Assembly (NCBI GenBank): GCA_005406025.1
Contig: BGZK01000003.1
Coordinates: 186,001 to 250,000, forward strand
Origin: Eumeta japonica
Lineage: Eukaryota; Arthropoda; Insecta; Lepidoptera; Psychidae
Direction of reading: 5' to 3'
DNA length: 64,000 bases
Translations under genes and position numbers: made by a program
The notes under the pieces: generated by a model
Seen by the model: the letters and a program-made list of their open reading frames with translations, nothing else
Told to the model about the DNA's origin: nothing
Databases searched by the model: none
Shown: positions 10,401 through 21,424 of the stretch, piece by piece
Layout of the letters: the number at the start of each line of letters is the position of its first letter
Numbering within the stretch: the stretch's first letter is position 1

Positions 10401-11464
10401 CTTATAGCTAACACCGTCTTTCTCCTGCGAAGGTTGACCGGGGACTGTTTCCACGCCGCGTCACACTCAGCGCCTTGCTTAAGACGGCAGATGTTTTTCT
10501 ATGAAATTCTGTATGTGCGTGCATGGATATAACTTTCCACATGTACCACTCTATTACTGAGATCAGTGTTTCGCTCTAATTTCGTCTCAATGTCTCAAAT
10601 GCTGCTGAAATAACGAAATAGTCGGTAATTGGACTGGCCAAATAACATAGTAATCAATATTTCGATAACTGAACATGACACGAACACAAAAAAAATATAA
10701 AATATCATTGCATTTTTTGTCTAGAATATCAAATTAATGAATTTTGTACGACAATTCTAACAGATATATACACCATTGCGAACAATGCTTATAAGTGAAA
10801 TAATTTATTAACAGAAAAACTTCCCTATAAAAATACTATAGAATAGTGCCCTATATTTTGTCTTGAAATCCGTGGGTGTTTCTTTAAATCTCTATGCTTT
10901 TAGATTAATTACAATGTTCTAAATAACAACAGATCTTTTTTTCAGTCGAACAGAACATATTTTTTAATTAACATAATTGTTTTTAAAATATATTTCGTTT
11001 TGTTTGTACTCAGAGAATGTATGAGACCACTTGTCGAGGGGTACATATATCGAAACACAAGCATTAACGTGTTCGTATTTTTTTGTAATCAAAGCGTTCA
11101 CAAATTAAATACAATCAATTAAAAATGTTAAAATGGTCCAGTAGTACATTTCTTTTACTGAATATTCATCTTTTGTTTTTTTTTAGAATGATTACTCTTT
11201 TTTCAGTACAAAGAAAGGCAGATTCCATAAAGTAGATCAAAATGAAACAACGCGTTCGAAAGATATCATAGTCAAAAATCAAAACAAAGCGTTTTTTTAA
11301 TATATATGGATTTTTGAACTCGAAGAACTCGAAATGTATTAGAACTATATCCTTGAAGAACTTGAAAAAGCATTAAAATTGAACTTTTGGGCGTAATGAA
11401 CTAAATAACTTATTGTAACTTTATTTTTTAACGCTTTTGGTTCGAAAGTAGTAAAAAGTTTCAC
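10401..11464. other. AT-rich DNA with no supported gene
   Basis: Apart from a short G+C-richer stretch at about 10430-10505 this is AT-rich with long A and T runs. Nothing else was recognised. Confidence 0.5.
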
Positions 11465-11640
11465 GGATGGCCTGCTGGATTAATCGTTTTTCAAATTTCT
11501 AAGCCAAAAAACTCATGGACAATATTTATAACTTAAGGAACTCAAAGGTGCATCGATAAATATCATAGCGTAAAATTTTAGCGATGGCCTGCAGGGTCAA
11601 CCATTTTCCAGATTATTATTTTTCTAAGTTACAGTATTTT
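11460..11640. repeat. Two diverged tandem units around 'gatggcctgc'
   Basis: The phrase 'ggatggcctgctggatt...tttttcaaatttctaagcc' at about 11465 recurs as 'cgatggcctgcagggtc...ttttccagatt...tttctaag' about 116 bases later. The similarity is visible but diverged, and no third unit is clear. Confidence 0.4.
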
Positions 11641-11799
11641 CCATGAAACCTTAGTTCCGTGTCATCACTATTTGTAGAGATACTACTATTTTTAAATCGA
11701 TTTTTCAGGAGCTATTTATGAAAAAAAAAACAGGGATAGGCCAAGAACACTATCTCGTGGATACCATCTTCTTTATCAAGGAAATCACTGATAAGATAA

Positions 11800-11990
11800 A
11801 ATACTAACACTCGCTTAGGTGTTTGATATTTATCAATTCTCTTGAATCAATATTCAATATATTGGATAAGGATTTGTAGTAGAGTAACAGATTCGAGAGG
11901 CAGTGGTTGCATGCTGCATGTTAATGCATGTTGCAGGCAAGCGTCTAATTATGAATTTCCGCGAAATAACACCCCACGCAATAGAATATG
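11800..11990 (+). repeat. Single-orientation copy of the fold-back repeat
   Basis: The sequence runs from 'aacactcgcttaggtgtttg' through 'gattcgagaggcagtgg' and 'gcatgctgcatgttaatg' to 'atttccgcgaaataacacc', colinear with the reverse complement of 985-1130 and the forward strand of 1197-1300. It defines the normal order of the element. Class unknown; no ORF. Confidence 0.7.
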
Positions 11991-12729
11991 AATATTCTCG
12001 TATATACAGGAAATATAAGTAAGAAGTATGTAAAAACAGACTCGGGAACAAGAATTAGGATAATCTTTTAGATAGGTATTTTCTAATGTAAAAGCTCATT
12101 TTTAGGGTCTTTTAATATAATATTTAGATTAGCGAAAGAATGTGTGTAAATTATTATTAAGTTGTATATTTGATACAGTGGAAAATTTTCTGTCGCCAGC
12201 ACTCGCGCTTTGGAATGCAATATTGAAGTGTCACTCACAGCGCCCCCGGACACGCTAATGAAAAATCGTGAAAAAGGAAAGCTGTACTCTAAATAGCTAC
12301 TTTGTCTTTGGGGAGAACAAAGAGCCCTCGGAATATTCCCCGATGTTCGCTTGTCTATGACAGAGGACAGCGTTAATAGTCAGTTTAAGGGCCTATATTG
12401 TTACGTGATTAACTCCGTAAGTGCCCAATTTTCCGTATACAGATACACACTCACACGACCATGGATAGTTCCGCCTTTTGTTCATCGTACGTCCATGAAG
12501 TTTCACGTTTTACGTGGACTAACAACTTTGACATAATTGTGTCTTCCGTTCTGCGATTGGATTAGTGGCCAGTGCTATTAGCGTTACATAAAGGAAACAG
12601 TGAAGTTTTTGTTGACAAAATAATAAGAGGAACAACTAAAGAAAGTGCCACAATGTATATATTTCATCGTATTTATTGAAAACATCTTAGTAATTATCAG
12701 ATTTCCATTATAGAAAAGATGTTATATAT

Positions 12730-12985
12730 AAATCTATATACATAAATAAAATTAAGTGTCTGTTTGTGATTTCAAAACAACTACGTTTTATTAAATTTAT
12801 AAGGTTATTTATATGTACCAAGCACCCAAATAATCCTTTTAAAATATTTTGTCTATTCTGCCTGCCTATTTTTTGTCCTGAATATCTTCGGAACGATAGA
12901 ACCCATCACGATGAGATTTTCATTGGAAAGTAGAGGAGTATATTGGGTTATATTTAAAGTACTCCTTATCCCGAAAATTTAGGAT
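12730..12985. repeat. Interspersed repeat fragment ('gaatatcttcggaacgatag' type)
   Basis: Includes 'aagtgtctgtttgtgatttc' and, 130 bases on, 'gaatatcttcggaacgatag' with 'gattttcattggaaagtag', wording typical of a common lepidopteran dispersed repeat. Ends not defined. Confidence 0.45.
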
Positions 12986-13049
12986 ACCTGTATGAAAAGT
13001 GAAAAACGTTCACTTAAAATGGAATAAATATCGGAATTGAATCGAGGTA

Positions 13050-13145
13050 GTGAAAGAGAAAGGATCCGATTTCAATCCTGGTTCCAGGATTGAAATCGGG
13101 ACCAGAACTGGAACTGTCGAAATCGAAGACGAAAAGGGGGATCGG
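13050..13145. repeat. Degenerate GGAATCGAGACC-like repeat
   Basis: A purine-rich run of diverged words (gatttcaatcctggttcc, then gattgaaatcgggacc and gaactgtcgaaatcgaag). The first two phrases form an imperfect inverted pair. Same language as 6.64-6.89 and 58.36-58.57 kb. Confidence 0.55.
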
Positions 13146-13992
13146 TATCATGATGGAGACATGTAAGCAGTAAATGTAAGTGATTTAAGAATTCATTATA
13201 TTTCGACACGCGATCAATCGTGAGTGAACGTTTTCTACAATAAAAATTAGCGATGGGCGGCTTTAGAGTTCCTTAAGTGTCATTAAGAACCTTTGCATTT
13301 TAGTCGATTTCAATATATAAATTTAACTTAAAATTCAATACAAAAATGTAAAAGTAGTTGGAAACTATTGAAAGGATGTACGACGAAAACTCTTATTTTG
13401 ATAAAGTGCAAAATAGTCCAATTGTATATTGCGAATCTTCCCAGGCTACAAAATAATTATGCACAAGCTGAATGCAGAAGATTTTCGAAAAACCCAGAAT
13501 AAAACCGAGTGGATCCCAATCGAAAAAAAATGATGACTCGGCAAGAGCGGGAGACGAGAGAAGGGACTTGGTAGTCGAAATGGAAATCTCGTAACGAACT
13601 TTTCGAAAGCCTTAGCGACCTCTACATCTTTATTCATGATCTTGTCGTGGAATTTAAGTTGATAGTCAATATACACAACTTTTAATATCGTCAGCTTCGT
13701 TTTTCACGATATTCTATGTCATTTCTATCACATTCTTGCTACTTTTTATTATATTCCCGACGTGCTTGGCTGTGACCGCGATGCAAGCACGTTTAAAAGT
13801 TTAGGAGTAATTTCTTATAGAATTAGCACAACTTTCACTATTATTATAAGATTTTTCGTCACAAAGCTTATAATTTTCTTTTGCTTTTGTGAATTTTTTT
13901 CTCACAACAAACGCGTTCGACTACTAATAATGTACTCCCCTGGGCTTTACGCTTAAATACTTAATGAAAGTTGAGTATGGCAAAAGAAAAAT

Positions 13993-14405
13993 GAAAGTAG
14001 AATCGATGCACTGGAGATGCGATCCCTGCGTAGTATGCGTGAAGTGTCTTTGAAAGATATATGTAAGGATAATGGTGTAAGAGAACGGTATGGTTTGACG
14101 GGAGGTGTAGTGAAAAGATTAGAAAAAAGTATGTTGCGGTGGTTTGGCCATCTGGAGAGAGCGAATGAAACTAGACTGACAAAGGAATGCTATAGAGTAA
14201 ATGTGTGTGAGGAAAAGATCGGCAAGATTCGTCCTTGAAACTCTCATGCAGGTCAAATTATTGTCCTATAAAAAGGGGCCACATTTTAAGCATCCGAAAC
14301 CGAGCTTGCATGAAAAAGTTTATAGGTGTCAGTGAAGCAAGAGAGATGTTCAAACACTGTATTATGTGGAAATCTGTGGTTGCTGCATACCTTCCTGAAA
14401 AATAG
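13993..14405 (+). pseudogene. C-terminal fragment of a non-LTR retrotransposon ORF2
   Basis: The frame reads ESRIDALEMRSLRSMREVS, then VRERYGLTGGVVKRLEKSML and RWFGHLERANETRLTKECY, ending at 14238. After a frameshift, ACMKKFIGVSEAREMFKH and WKSVVAAYLPEK continue to a stop at 14403-14405. The LRWFGHLERM-like block followed by a C-terminal 'W.s.v.AY' is characteristic of the end of ORF2 in a family of arthropod LINEs. Reverse transcriptase and endonuclease are absent. It sits alone in AT-rich DNA, so it is a 5'-truncated, frameshifted copy. Confidence 0.75.
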
Positions 14406-14799
14406 GCGTGATTTTATAATAAAAATAATAACAATGACGCTTATCTTCTTAGAGTAAATGTGATTGAGTGTCTATTTAATATTCTTGCTGTTCAAGAAAT
14501 AAAGGATTTTAAATATTTTTAACATTCACAGAGTGACCGCCCGCGCCAACGGCCCGCTTTGAAGGTCTAACTTTTAATTGAATCAAAGACAAACTTCTTC
14601 TTGGTTCGCAGTTCAATACCGATAAAAAAATAAAACACTTTCATGTTCGGAATAGAACACTTTCATTTTCCGTTTGTATTAATTTTAAAATAAAAACACG
14701 TATTAATTAATAATATACTGTAGTAAGTATTAACTATAACTAATTAACCTCACCTATCTCAGACAACTCTCATTCCGCAGGACGATTTCACGTTTCTGT

Positions 14800-15115
14800 G
14801 TATCTATCTCTCGCTGTCTGTCTCTCGCTATCTGTTTCTCGCTCCTGATCTCATTCACAAACCTGAACGTGTCTTTGGACTTGACTGTAGTTGCGCTTTC
14901 GGTTGCGATACTAGTCTTATCTTGTTACCGATTTCAGTACCAATGTCGTTTAAAATACTGCTCTCCATGTGGATTCTGTTTCTGCTTCCGTTCTAGGTTT
15001 CGTTTCCGGCGGCAATGGAAACCAGAGTAGCTAAATATCAAAACCAATCACGCTCTAAATTTGAACCTAATTTCGTTTCCAGCTTCGATTCTGGATGCAC
15101 TGCCTGAGGTTTGAA
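14800..15115. repeat. Degenerate pyrimidine-rich repeat with tctctcgctatctg words
   Basis: Begins with short tandem 'tctctcgctgtctg/tctctcgctatctg' words and grades into diverged 'cgatttcagtaccaatgtcg', 'ttctgcttccgttctagg', 'tttcgtttccggcgg' phrases. Related to the other GGAATCG-type tracts. Confidence 0.5.
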
Positions 15116-15706
15116 AATGTTCCGATTGCCAATCTATACATATAAGAAAACAGTGGAATCCAGTGTGTCTCTACATTGAAGGTATATTTGAAAAATGAAG
15201 AGAAGACGACAAGAGAAAATTAGTATACATGAAAAGGATTTTTAAATTTTTTGCCTACATATTTGTCTTTTTTCACACATCTCTGAAATTATTAATTGGA
15301 TTTTAGTGCGCTTCTCACAGTAGATAGAGCTTGGCTTGGAGCAGAATATAGGATTTATTTAATTTAAATTGGATGCCACAAAAAGTTATCCTCACTTAAA
15401 GACGAGAAGTTTACATGGTAAAGAACAATTGCCTAGCGTCGAAGACTTACAAGCGTTACAATATGAATAAACACCAACGTTGAAATAAAAAAAAACACAT
15501 CAAGTCCAATGTCAGCAAATTCAGTAATTTTTAACCGAAAGAAAAATAGTTTTCGTTATATGTATACATATACAGACATAAAAATGCAGAGTTCTACGCA
15601 TTAATTGTTTCTTTTGGTTATTATTATTTATAAAATTTATGCTATTTCTGTTTTATCTTGCGCTCATAATCGTAAAAATAATAGTATAGAATAAGGTAAT
15701 TCTGAT

Positions 15707-16033
15707 ATGTACGATTTTGTGTCAAACAAGAAAATTGTTTCGGTGCAACAGCAACCACACCAACTCCGAAATGCGGGTAAATTGAACATATTTCCTCGCA
15801 CATGTGACGTTATTAAAGTGGACCGGAGCGAATGCGAGAGCGAGCTGCGGGGAGGTGAATTGCTGAATTTCGACTACACTAATTCCAGCATTACTCGAGC
15901 TCTATGTTTTGTCATTGCCGGAAAAGGGTGCTTTAATTTCAATTCGTGCGAAATTTACATCTGGCATGCCTTTGTGTGTACATGCGAAAACCTTGATAGT
16001 TATATTTTAATCGTTTCAACGAACGTACAGTAA
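15707..16033 (+). CDS. Unrecognised ORF, 108 codons
   Basis: An ATG-started frame whose middle (positions 15770-15960) is G+C-richer than its flanks and encodes a mixed, Cys-containing sequence with CDVIKVDRSECESELRGGEL. No motif, signal peptide or splice pair is convincing, and no homology is recognised. The 3' flank is a poly-A-like run followed by an interspersed repeat, so this could be a retroposed fragment or a chance frame. Confidence 0.15.
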   Translation: MYDFVSNKKIVSVQQQPHQLRNAGKLNIFPRTCDVIKVDRSECESELRGGELLNFDYTNSSITRALCFVIAGKGCFNFNSCEIYIWHAFVCTCENLDSYILIVSTNVQ

Positions 16034-16111
16034 CACAAAAAAAAAAATGAATTAAATCTCCATTTTACATAGAGTCATAGCTTTTTAATGATTATAAAAA
16101 GAATCTACATA

Positions 16112-16330
16112 TGCAAATATCGATGTGTGTTTGCATGTTCCTTATGGACTCCAAAATGGCTAGACCGATTTTAGCGATCCTATTAACAGATTTTTTTGGT
16201 TTATTAGTAATTGTGTGTCAGACTTTCCTAAAAATTAATATAAAATTACTTTTTGAACATATTTCTTCGCTATTTTTATAGACAGTTAATGCTATACGTG
16301 CGAATCCGGGGCGGGCCGTTAGTTTTTAAT
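16112..16330 (+). repeat. Interspersed repeat, possible non-autonomous Helitron end
   Basis: Begins near 'atcgatgtgtgtttgcatg', continues 'aatggctagaccgattttag', and ends 'gtgcgaatccggggcggg' then 'ccgttagt'. The final ttagt could be a mutated CTAGT, the usual Helitron 3' terminus. This wording is common in lepidopteran genomes; assignment to a class is uncertain. Confidence 0.4.
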
Positions 16331-16504
16331 ATTCATCTAATTATTTCACAGAAAGTATCTCTATATTTTGCTTTAATCTATATTAACATTTTATTCTGAA
16401 TCAAGCCACGTCTCTATCATTATTACATGGCGCTAGAAGCAATTAACTATCTTGTATTTTTAACCGAACCCTAACCTTGAGACCGATAGTAGGGCGCTAC
16501 TTCC

Positions 16505-16506
<2 letters not shown>

Positions 16507-16559
<53 letters not shown>

Positions 16560-16572
16560 TTATTTATTTATT
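16507..16572. repeat. (TA)n then (TTTA)n microsatellite
   Basis: A pure alternating TA tract of about 45 bases followed by four tttat units. Confidence 0.95.
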
Positions 16573-16849
16573 GTCTGTATTTGGAAAGCGTTGATAGCGG
16601 GTGCCCTACATGATGTGTAAACCATAGTTCGCATTTAACTAACATTCGGTATATAGAAGTGTGGCAAACATTTGTTTAAGGTCTCTTTAGACCTTTGTCT
16701 AAAGTCTATCCCGACCCCGTCCGGAGTCCGCGAATACGAAAGAGGACGTAAACGAAAAGATGTAATCAATTCGTCCGTAAAGTAGCATCATATCGTATAA
16801 TAATCGTTTCTGCATCCAACAATGTTTTGAGCAACACTTCAATGTACAG

Positions 16850-17302
16850 ATGGACACTCAGCTGGACCGTGAACGAGCTGGGATCCTTCCGCCTTTAGCC
16901 AGCCTTCAGTCGCCTTTGTCGGCTATTTCCGTTTCGATGCTGTCGCCTATTGCACTGATCAAATCCGCAATTATATTAACGAAGCGGACTTCAATTTGTC
17001 GCTCGCTAAACACGTTTTTATTCAAAGTGCTAGCAGTTTCAGACTTATTTCATTTAAATAGTTTACCGATACAAAACGATCCTATGAAATACGTCGAAGA
17101 GATTGTGTTCGTATTAGGATACAAAAGTGTCATAGAAAATAATAGCAAAACTCGCGATTGTCAGATTCGTAAATGTAAAGACAAATTATCTCATGCATGT
17201 TGTTTATGGCATAAGTGTTCCCAAATCGATTCAAGATATAGAAGAACGTGCCATATAAAACTTTCGTTTATGATTATTTTACTGAATACATCGTATGTTT
17301 AG
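16850..17302 (+). CDS. Unrecognised ORF, 150 codons (longest open frame in the window)
   Basis: An ATG-started frame of 150 codons. The N-terminal third is Leu/Ser/Ala-rich (LPPLASLQSPLSAISVSMLS); the C-terminal third is Cys- and Lys-rich (CQIRKCKDKLSHACCLWHKC). By base composition a frame this long is uncommon but not impossible by chance in 64 kb. No signal peptide or known domain is visible, and the Cys spacing does not match a zinc finger I know. It lies between a TA microsatellite and the MITE at 17.6 kb. It may be a decayed or lineage-specific gene, or chance. Confidence 0.2.
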   Translation: MDTQLDRERAGILPPLASLQSPLSAISVSMLSPIALIKSAIILTKRTSICRSLNTFLFKVLAVSDLFHLNSLPIQNDPMKYVEEIVFVLGYKSVIENNSKTRDCQIRKCKDKLSHACCLWHKCSQIDSRYRRTCHIKLSFMIILLNTSYV

Positions 17303-17594
17303 CACATCAATAGATATTTCTTTAAAATAATTTTCACGCGACTGACTCTAGACCAATCTAAATACGAAAAGGTTTGTTGAATAATGGATTTAAATTGTAA
17401 ATTCTTACTATAGACCATTTTGATAAGAAATTGTTTACTCAACATCACGCGAACTGGCCCAAAAATGAAATCGTTTTTTTACTTATAAAATTGCTATATC
17501 GATTGGTTTATTATCAATTATAGTTACTTTTCAAGTTATAAAAAAAAATGTTTAATTTATTGTAATGATATTATAATAATTCGAAATATATATT

Positions 17595-17985
17595 CAGGAT
17601 GAATCTTATCATGCATCTTTTCGCAAATATTCATAATCTTCTTTTTTACAACAACTTTGTCAAAGTAACTATAGCAAAAATATATCTTTGAAAACATACT
17701 TACAAATTATATAAAATAATATAGACACAACTCTAATAAATGCTTGGGCAGATTGCAAGCGCGGGCGCAATCGGATGGCTGGCCCCGCGGCGAGTTGCGG
17801 CGCAGTACCAACGCGTCGGCTGTTCTAAAACTGTCAGGACTGTAGAAATCAGTATTTCTATGTCGATGTTCTAAGCTAGTTTTATCAGAAACAACTACTC
17901 CAATGACTATGGTTCCTTTGGCAAAATTGTTTTATAAGGAGGAGATTATTAATATTTGCGATGAGATGCATGATAAAATCCACCT
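17595..17985. mobile_element. MITE with ~50-bp terminal inverted repeats, copy 1
   Basis: The left end (from 'caggatgaatcttatcatgc' through 'cgcaaatattcataatc') is matched by the reverse complement of the right end (caggtggattttatcatgc through cgcaaatattaataatctcc), an inverted repeat of about 50 bases with around ten mismatches. The roughly 390-bp unit has a CpG-rich core (17755-17830) and no coding capacity, as expected of a non-autonomous MITE. A second copy in reverse orientation lies at 35.96-36.23 kb. Superfamily not determined. Confidence 0.8.
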
Positions 17986-17989
17986 GTAT

Positions 17990-18021
17990 ATACATATATA
18001 TATATATATGTAATCCACCTG

Positions 18022-18098
<77 letters not shown>

Positions 18099-18100
18099 TC
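17990..18100. repeat. TA microsatellite with duplicated 'tccacctgtatatacata'
   Basis: The end of the MITE (tccacctgtatatacatata) is repeated about 35 bases later, followed by about 75 bases of pure TA. The duplication suggests slippage or unequal exchange at the element edge. Confidence 0.85.
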
Positions 18101-18325
18101 AGATGACAGTTCGAAGAAATATTTGAACAATTTACCGACCGTTAATTATGTTGACGTTGTTTCAAAATTAAAGTCGTCAGATGGCAGCACATATGTAATT
18201 TTAATAATTAATTAATTTACAAAAACCAAAACAATAATCTTTTTTAGTTATTGATGCCGGTAGAGCAAGCAATGGAGTAATTGTGGCGTTTTTCTAAAGA
18301 GAGCAAACATCTTAACCTTAGCGTA
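18101..18325 (-). mobile_element. Helitron-like non-autonomous element, partial copy A
   Basis: Read on the minus strand this runs 'ttaagatgtttgc', 'gctctaccggcatcaataac', 'gctgccatctgacgacttt' and 'aacaacgtcaacat', matching copies B and C that follow on the plus strand. Its hairpin/CTAG end is missing where the TA tract and MITE begin. Confidence 0.6.
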
Positions 18326-18544
<219 letters not shown>

Positions 18545-19040
18545 GTCTTTTAGAAAAAACGCCACAATTACTAATTGCTAAAAAGATTAATAATTTTTTT
18601 GTAAATTAATAATTATTAAAATATGTGCTGCCATCACGACTTTAATTTGAAACAACGTCAACATCGGTCGGTAAATAAATATTTCTTCGAACTGTCATAA
18701 TAATACTCCAAAAAGAATGACGTTATAAACAGTGTGCAAAATTAAAAAGTACTTGAATATCTGCAATAAATTTTGATTCATTAAATTAAATTGAATGATT
18801 TATTTACATGATAATTACAAAAACGATAAAATAAAATGTCTAGGCGACGAACACTGGAAAATCAAGTAGAAAGACGTCGAAGAAAGTCAAATTGTATCAG
18901 ATGAATATATATATTTAAAATATTGTTTATGAACAAGTTTTGTAATAAAAAGGAAATAACATTAATATTTTCATTAATTTTATAAACTGATAATTATTAT
19001 ACTTAATTTGTGCGAATTCTTCGCACGGGGTAAGTCTAGT
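18545..19040 (+). mobile_element. Helitron-like non-autonomous element, copy B
   Basis: Contains 'gctgccatcacgacttt', 'aacaacgtcaacatcgg', 'ggcgacgaacactggaaaat' and 'tatcagatgaatat', shared with copy C. It ends with a 7-bp-stem hairpin (gtgcgaa-ttc-ttcgcac, 19010-19026) followed 9 bases later by CTAG at 19036-19039 and T. A hairpin close to a terminal CTAG next to T is the hallmark of a Helitron 3' end; Helitrons move by rolling-circle replication. No Rep/helicase coding is present. Confidence 0.7.
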
Positions 19041-19054
19041 TAATATATTAATAT

Positions 19055-19564
19055 GTTAAAGTTAAGATGTTTGCCTCCCTTTTTAGAAAAAAACTCATAA
19101 TTACTCCACATAGATTTTATATCATTTCGTAGATAATTGCTTGTTCTACCGGCATCAAGAACTAAAAAAGTTATTATTTCTTTTGTTTTTCTAAATTAAT
19201 TAATTCTTAAAATTATATATATGTATGCTGCCATCTGACGACTTTAATTTTGAAACAACGTCAACATGATTAACGGTCGGTAAATTTAATGTTCAAATAT
19301 TTCTTCGATCTGGCATCTGAGCTTCATAAAGTAATACAAGCCTAGGCAACGAACACTGGAAAATCAAGCAAGAAAGACGTTGAAGTAAGTCAAATTGTAT
19401 CAGATGACTGTCTATACATACATACATATATATATATATATTTACTTCAAATATTGTTTATGAAGAAGTTTTGTAATAAAAAGGAAATAAAATTAATATT
19501 TACAGTAATTTTGTAAACTGATAATTATTATATATAATTTGTGCGAAGAATTCGCACGTCTAGT
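19055..19564 (+). mobile_element. Helitron-like non-autonomous element, copy C
   Basis: Starts near 'gttaagatgtttgcctccc' and follows the same order as copy B, including 'tctaccggcatcaagaac' that copy B lacks. Its hairpin (gtgcgaa-gaa-ttcgcac, 19541-19557) is followed after only 2 bases by CTAG at 19560-19563. Compared with copy B the spacer before CTAG is shorter. Non-coding. Confidence 0.7.
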
Positions 19565-20076
19565 ATATTATGTTACTATAAATTCATGCAACAATACATA
19601 CGTGCAGATTGGCACCGACCGAAGTAGGTGTTTGGAAAAGCTCCTTAATTTCTTAACTTTAGAATTTTAAAATGAACAATAATGACATTTATTGAAAACA
19701 AATTGTCTACGATTTTACTTCCATATTTAGTAGAAAAAGAAAATTTTGTCTGTTTATTTGTAACGTTATTTGTGGTGAATTTGAGAAATCACATGTGGTT
19801 TATGATAAACACGTTTTTAGTGATACAGTTTGTTACATTCCAAGTTGGTTTTGTCCAGCGATTCGTGGCTGGTTTAAAAGTATATTGAGTAATCCAATAG
19901 GCATAGTTTCACATAGGGCGAGCGAAAAACGTCAGTTAAATGGAATACAAAATATTGTATCCTCTGCTTATTGTATCTGTGGACGATGGTTAGGTTAATA
20001 ATCTTATTAATACCTGTTACTTTAAAATTTAAACGAAATAGTCGAGAAAGAGATCTCGACGAGTTCTAAAATTGGA

Positions 20077-20448
20077 ATGTCAAAAGTGGACACAGGTAGA
20101 GATCGTCGATCAGAAAGGTTAATAGGTATAGTTAAGCATGCCACCGACGTTTACAAGAACGTGCCAGAACTGTCGCAATGCAATATTTATATTGGAATCG
20201 AACTTGGTTCATGTGCGGGTGTTCCCTTGCCGCATGAAGACGGTGTCACTATCGCTGTCGCTACCTCGCCACGAAAACTGATAAACTATTCTATTGTTAC
20301 GTATGATAAATTCCAGTATGAGACAGTAATACAAGGCGTCTGTAGGCGGTTTTGTGAGACGCGGTGGCGGCGTTGGGCGTCATGCAGCGACGGGTTTTCT
20401 ACTCCTACATTAATCTATATATACATTGATTCGAATTCCTCAAAATAG
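20077..20448 (+). CDS. Unrecognised ORF, 123 codons
   Basis: ATG-started frame with a basic start (MSKVDTGRDRRSERLIGIVK), a Gly/Pro/His stretch (CAGVPLPHEDGVTIAVATS) and a Trp/Arg/Cys-rich C-terminal block (CRRFCETRWRRWASCSDG). The local G+C is higher than average. No domain recognised and no supporting splice sites. The upstream frames at 19682-19998 look like chance. Confidence 0.18.
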   Translation: MSKVDTGRDRRSERLIGIVKHATDVYKNVPELSQCNIYIGIELGSCAGVPLPHEDGVTIAVATSPRKLINYSIVTYDKFQYETVIQGVCRRFCETRWRRWASCSDGFSTPTLIYIYIDSNSSK

Positions 20449-21009
20449 ACAAGTTGGATGTGAAAACGGTACGGAAAAAAAAACACCCGGGAAAGGTAAT
20501 TAACTACGTGATTTTGTTTATGCAGGGAATCCTGTTAATGAATTTTGATTTTTGATTTTATACACCTTTGAGACCGTTAAACAAATACCAACGTAAAACC
20601 AGATATTAAAATAAACAAAAAATCTACTATTTGAATTATTTTTTTCAAATTTTTTTTAATTATTTTGTTAAGAATACGGAGAGATTTTTAGAGTAGGTGA
20701 TCATCAGTGCTACCAATTTGCAGTGACAAAATGTATTCCTTTTAAACAGTGCTCGAATGAATTAATGGAAGAAAAGTTACGCGACGGGGATGGGATATTG
20801 TTCCTTATTTCGGTGGGGGCATTCTTAAATATGGCCGTAAATGCGGCGGTTCTGTAGAGCAATACGAGTAGGTAAGGCGGCCGGAAGAGGACCACGTAAG
20901 TTTTACATATAGTATATGAAAGATTTTGTCTTCACAGCTGAAAAACGTAAATGATTCACTGGAATGTTCGATTTGTGATCTCTGAAATATTATTCGATAG
21001 AATTTCTAT

Positions 21010-21393
21010 TTGATTTCGATTCGATTCGAAGCGTTTTACGTATCGTCCAAATTATCTTGTCGAACCTTTACCGACGACACCATTTCCAACTCGGTACACG
21101 TTAAAAGGTTCACGAGATGTTACAAAAACAATATTTTAGCGAGGTACAAATTTTCAACTGAACAAGCGCCAACTCGCGAGGGTCACCAAGAACGACGCAA
21201 TTGCTTACCTATCAATGTCGTCGCGAACGACATTCGCGCGCTGTTGCTTTGCGACAATTTATCATCGAATGATGAGAAGTTCCAAGGCGACGACAGGCTC
21301 ACGCCGGACGGCCGACGTACGCAGCGCCGCGCCATGGGGACCGTACGAGACGGGTTGCCCTGTCAAAAAATAGCAACGTGTTTCGTTTCATAG
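21010..21393 (+). CDS. Unrecognised ORF, 127 codons
   Basis: ATG-started frame; the second half (21160-21350) is CpG-rich and encodes a charged, Arg/Asp-rich sequence (DDRLTPDGRRTQRRAMGTVR). It leads directly into the G+C-rich block at 21.42-21.83 kb, so the frame may be a by-product of a regulatory or UTR island. No homology recognised. Confidence 0.15.
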   Translation: MISIRFEAFYVSSKLSCRTFTDDTISNSVHVKRFTRCYKNNILARYKFSTEQAPTREGHQERRNCLPINVVANDIRALLLCDNLSSNDEKFQGDDRLTPDGRRTQRRAMGTVRDGLPCQKIATCFVS

Positions 21394-21424
21394 GTTATGA
21401 ATACTTGAATAAGAAAAATAATCA

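Noticed and set aside
17885..18215. Frames rich in Tyr-Ile repeats
   Set aside because: Translations of TA microsatellite DNA.
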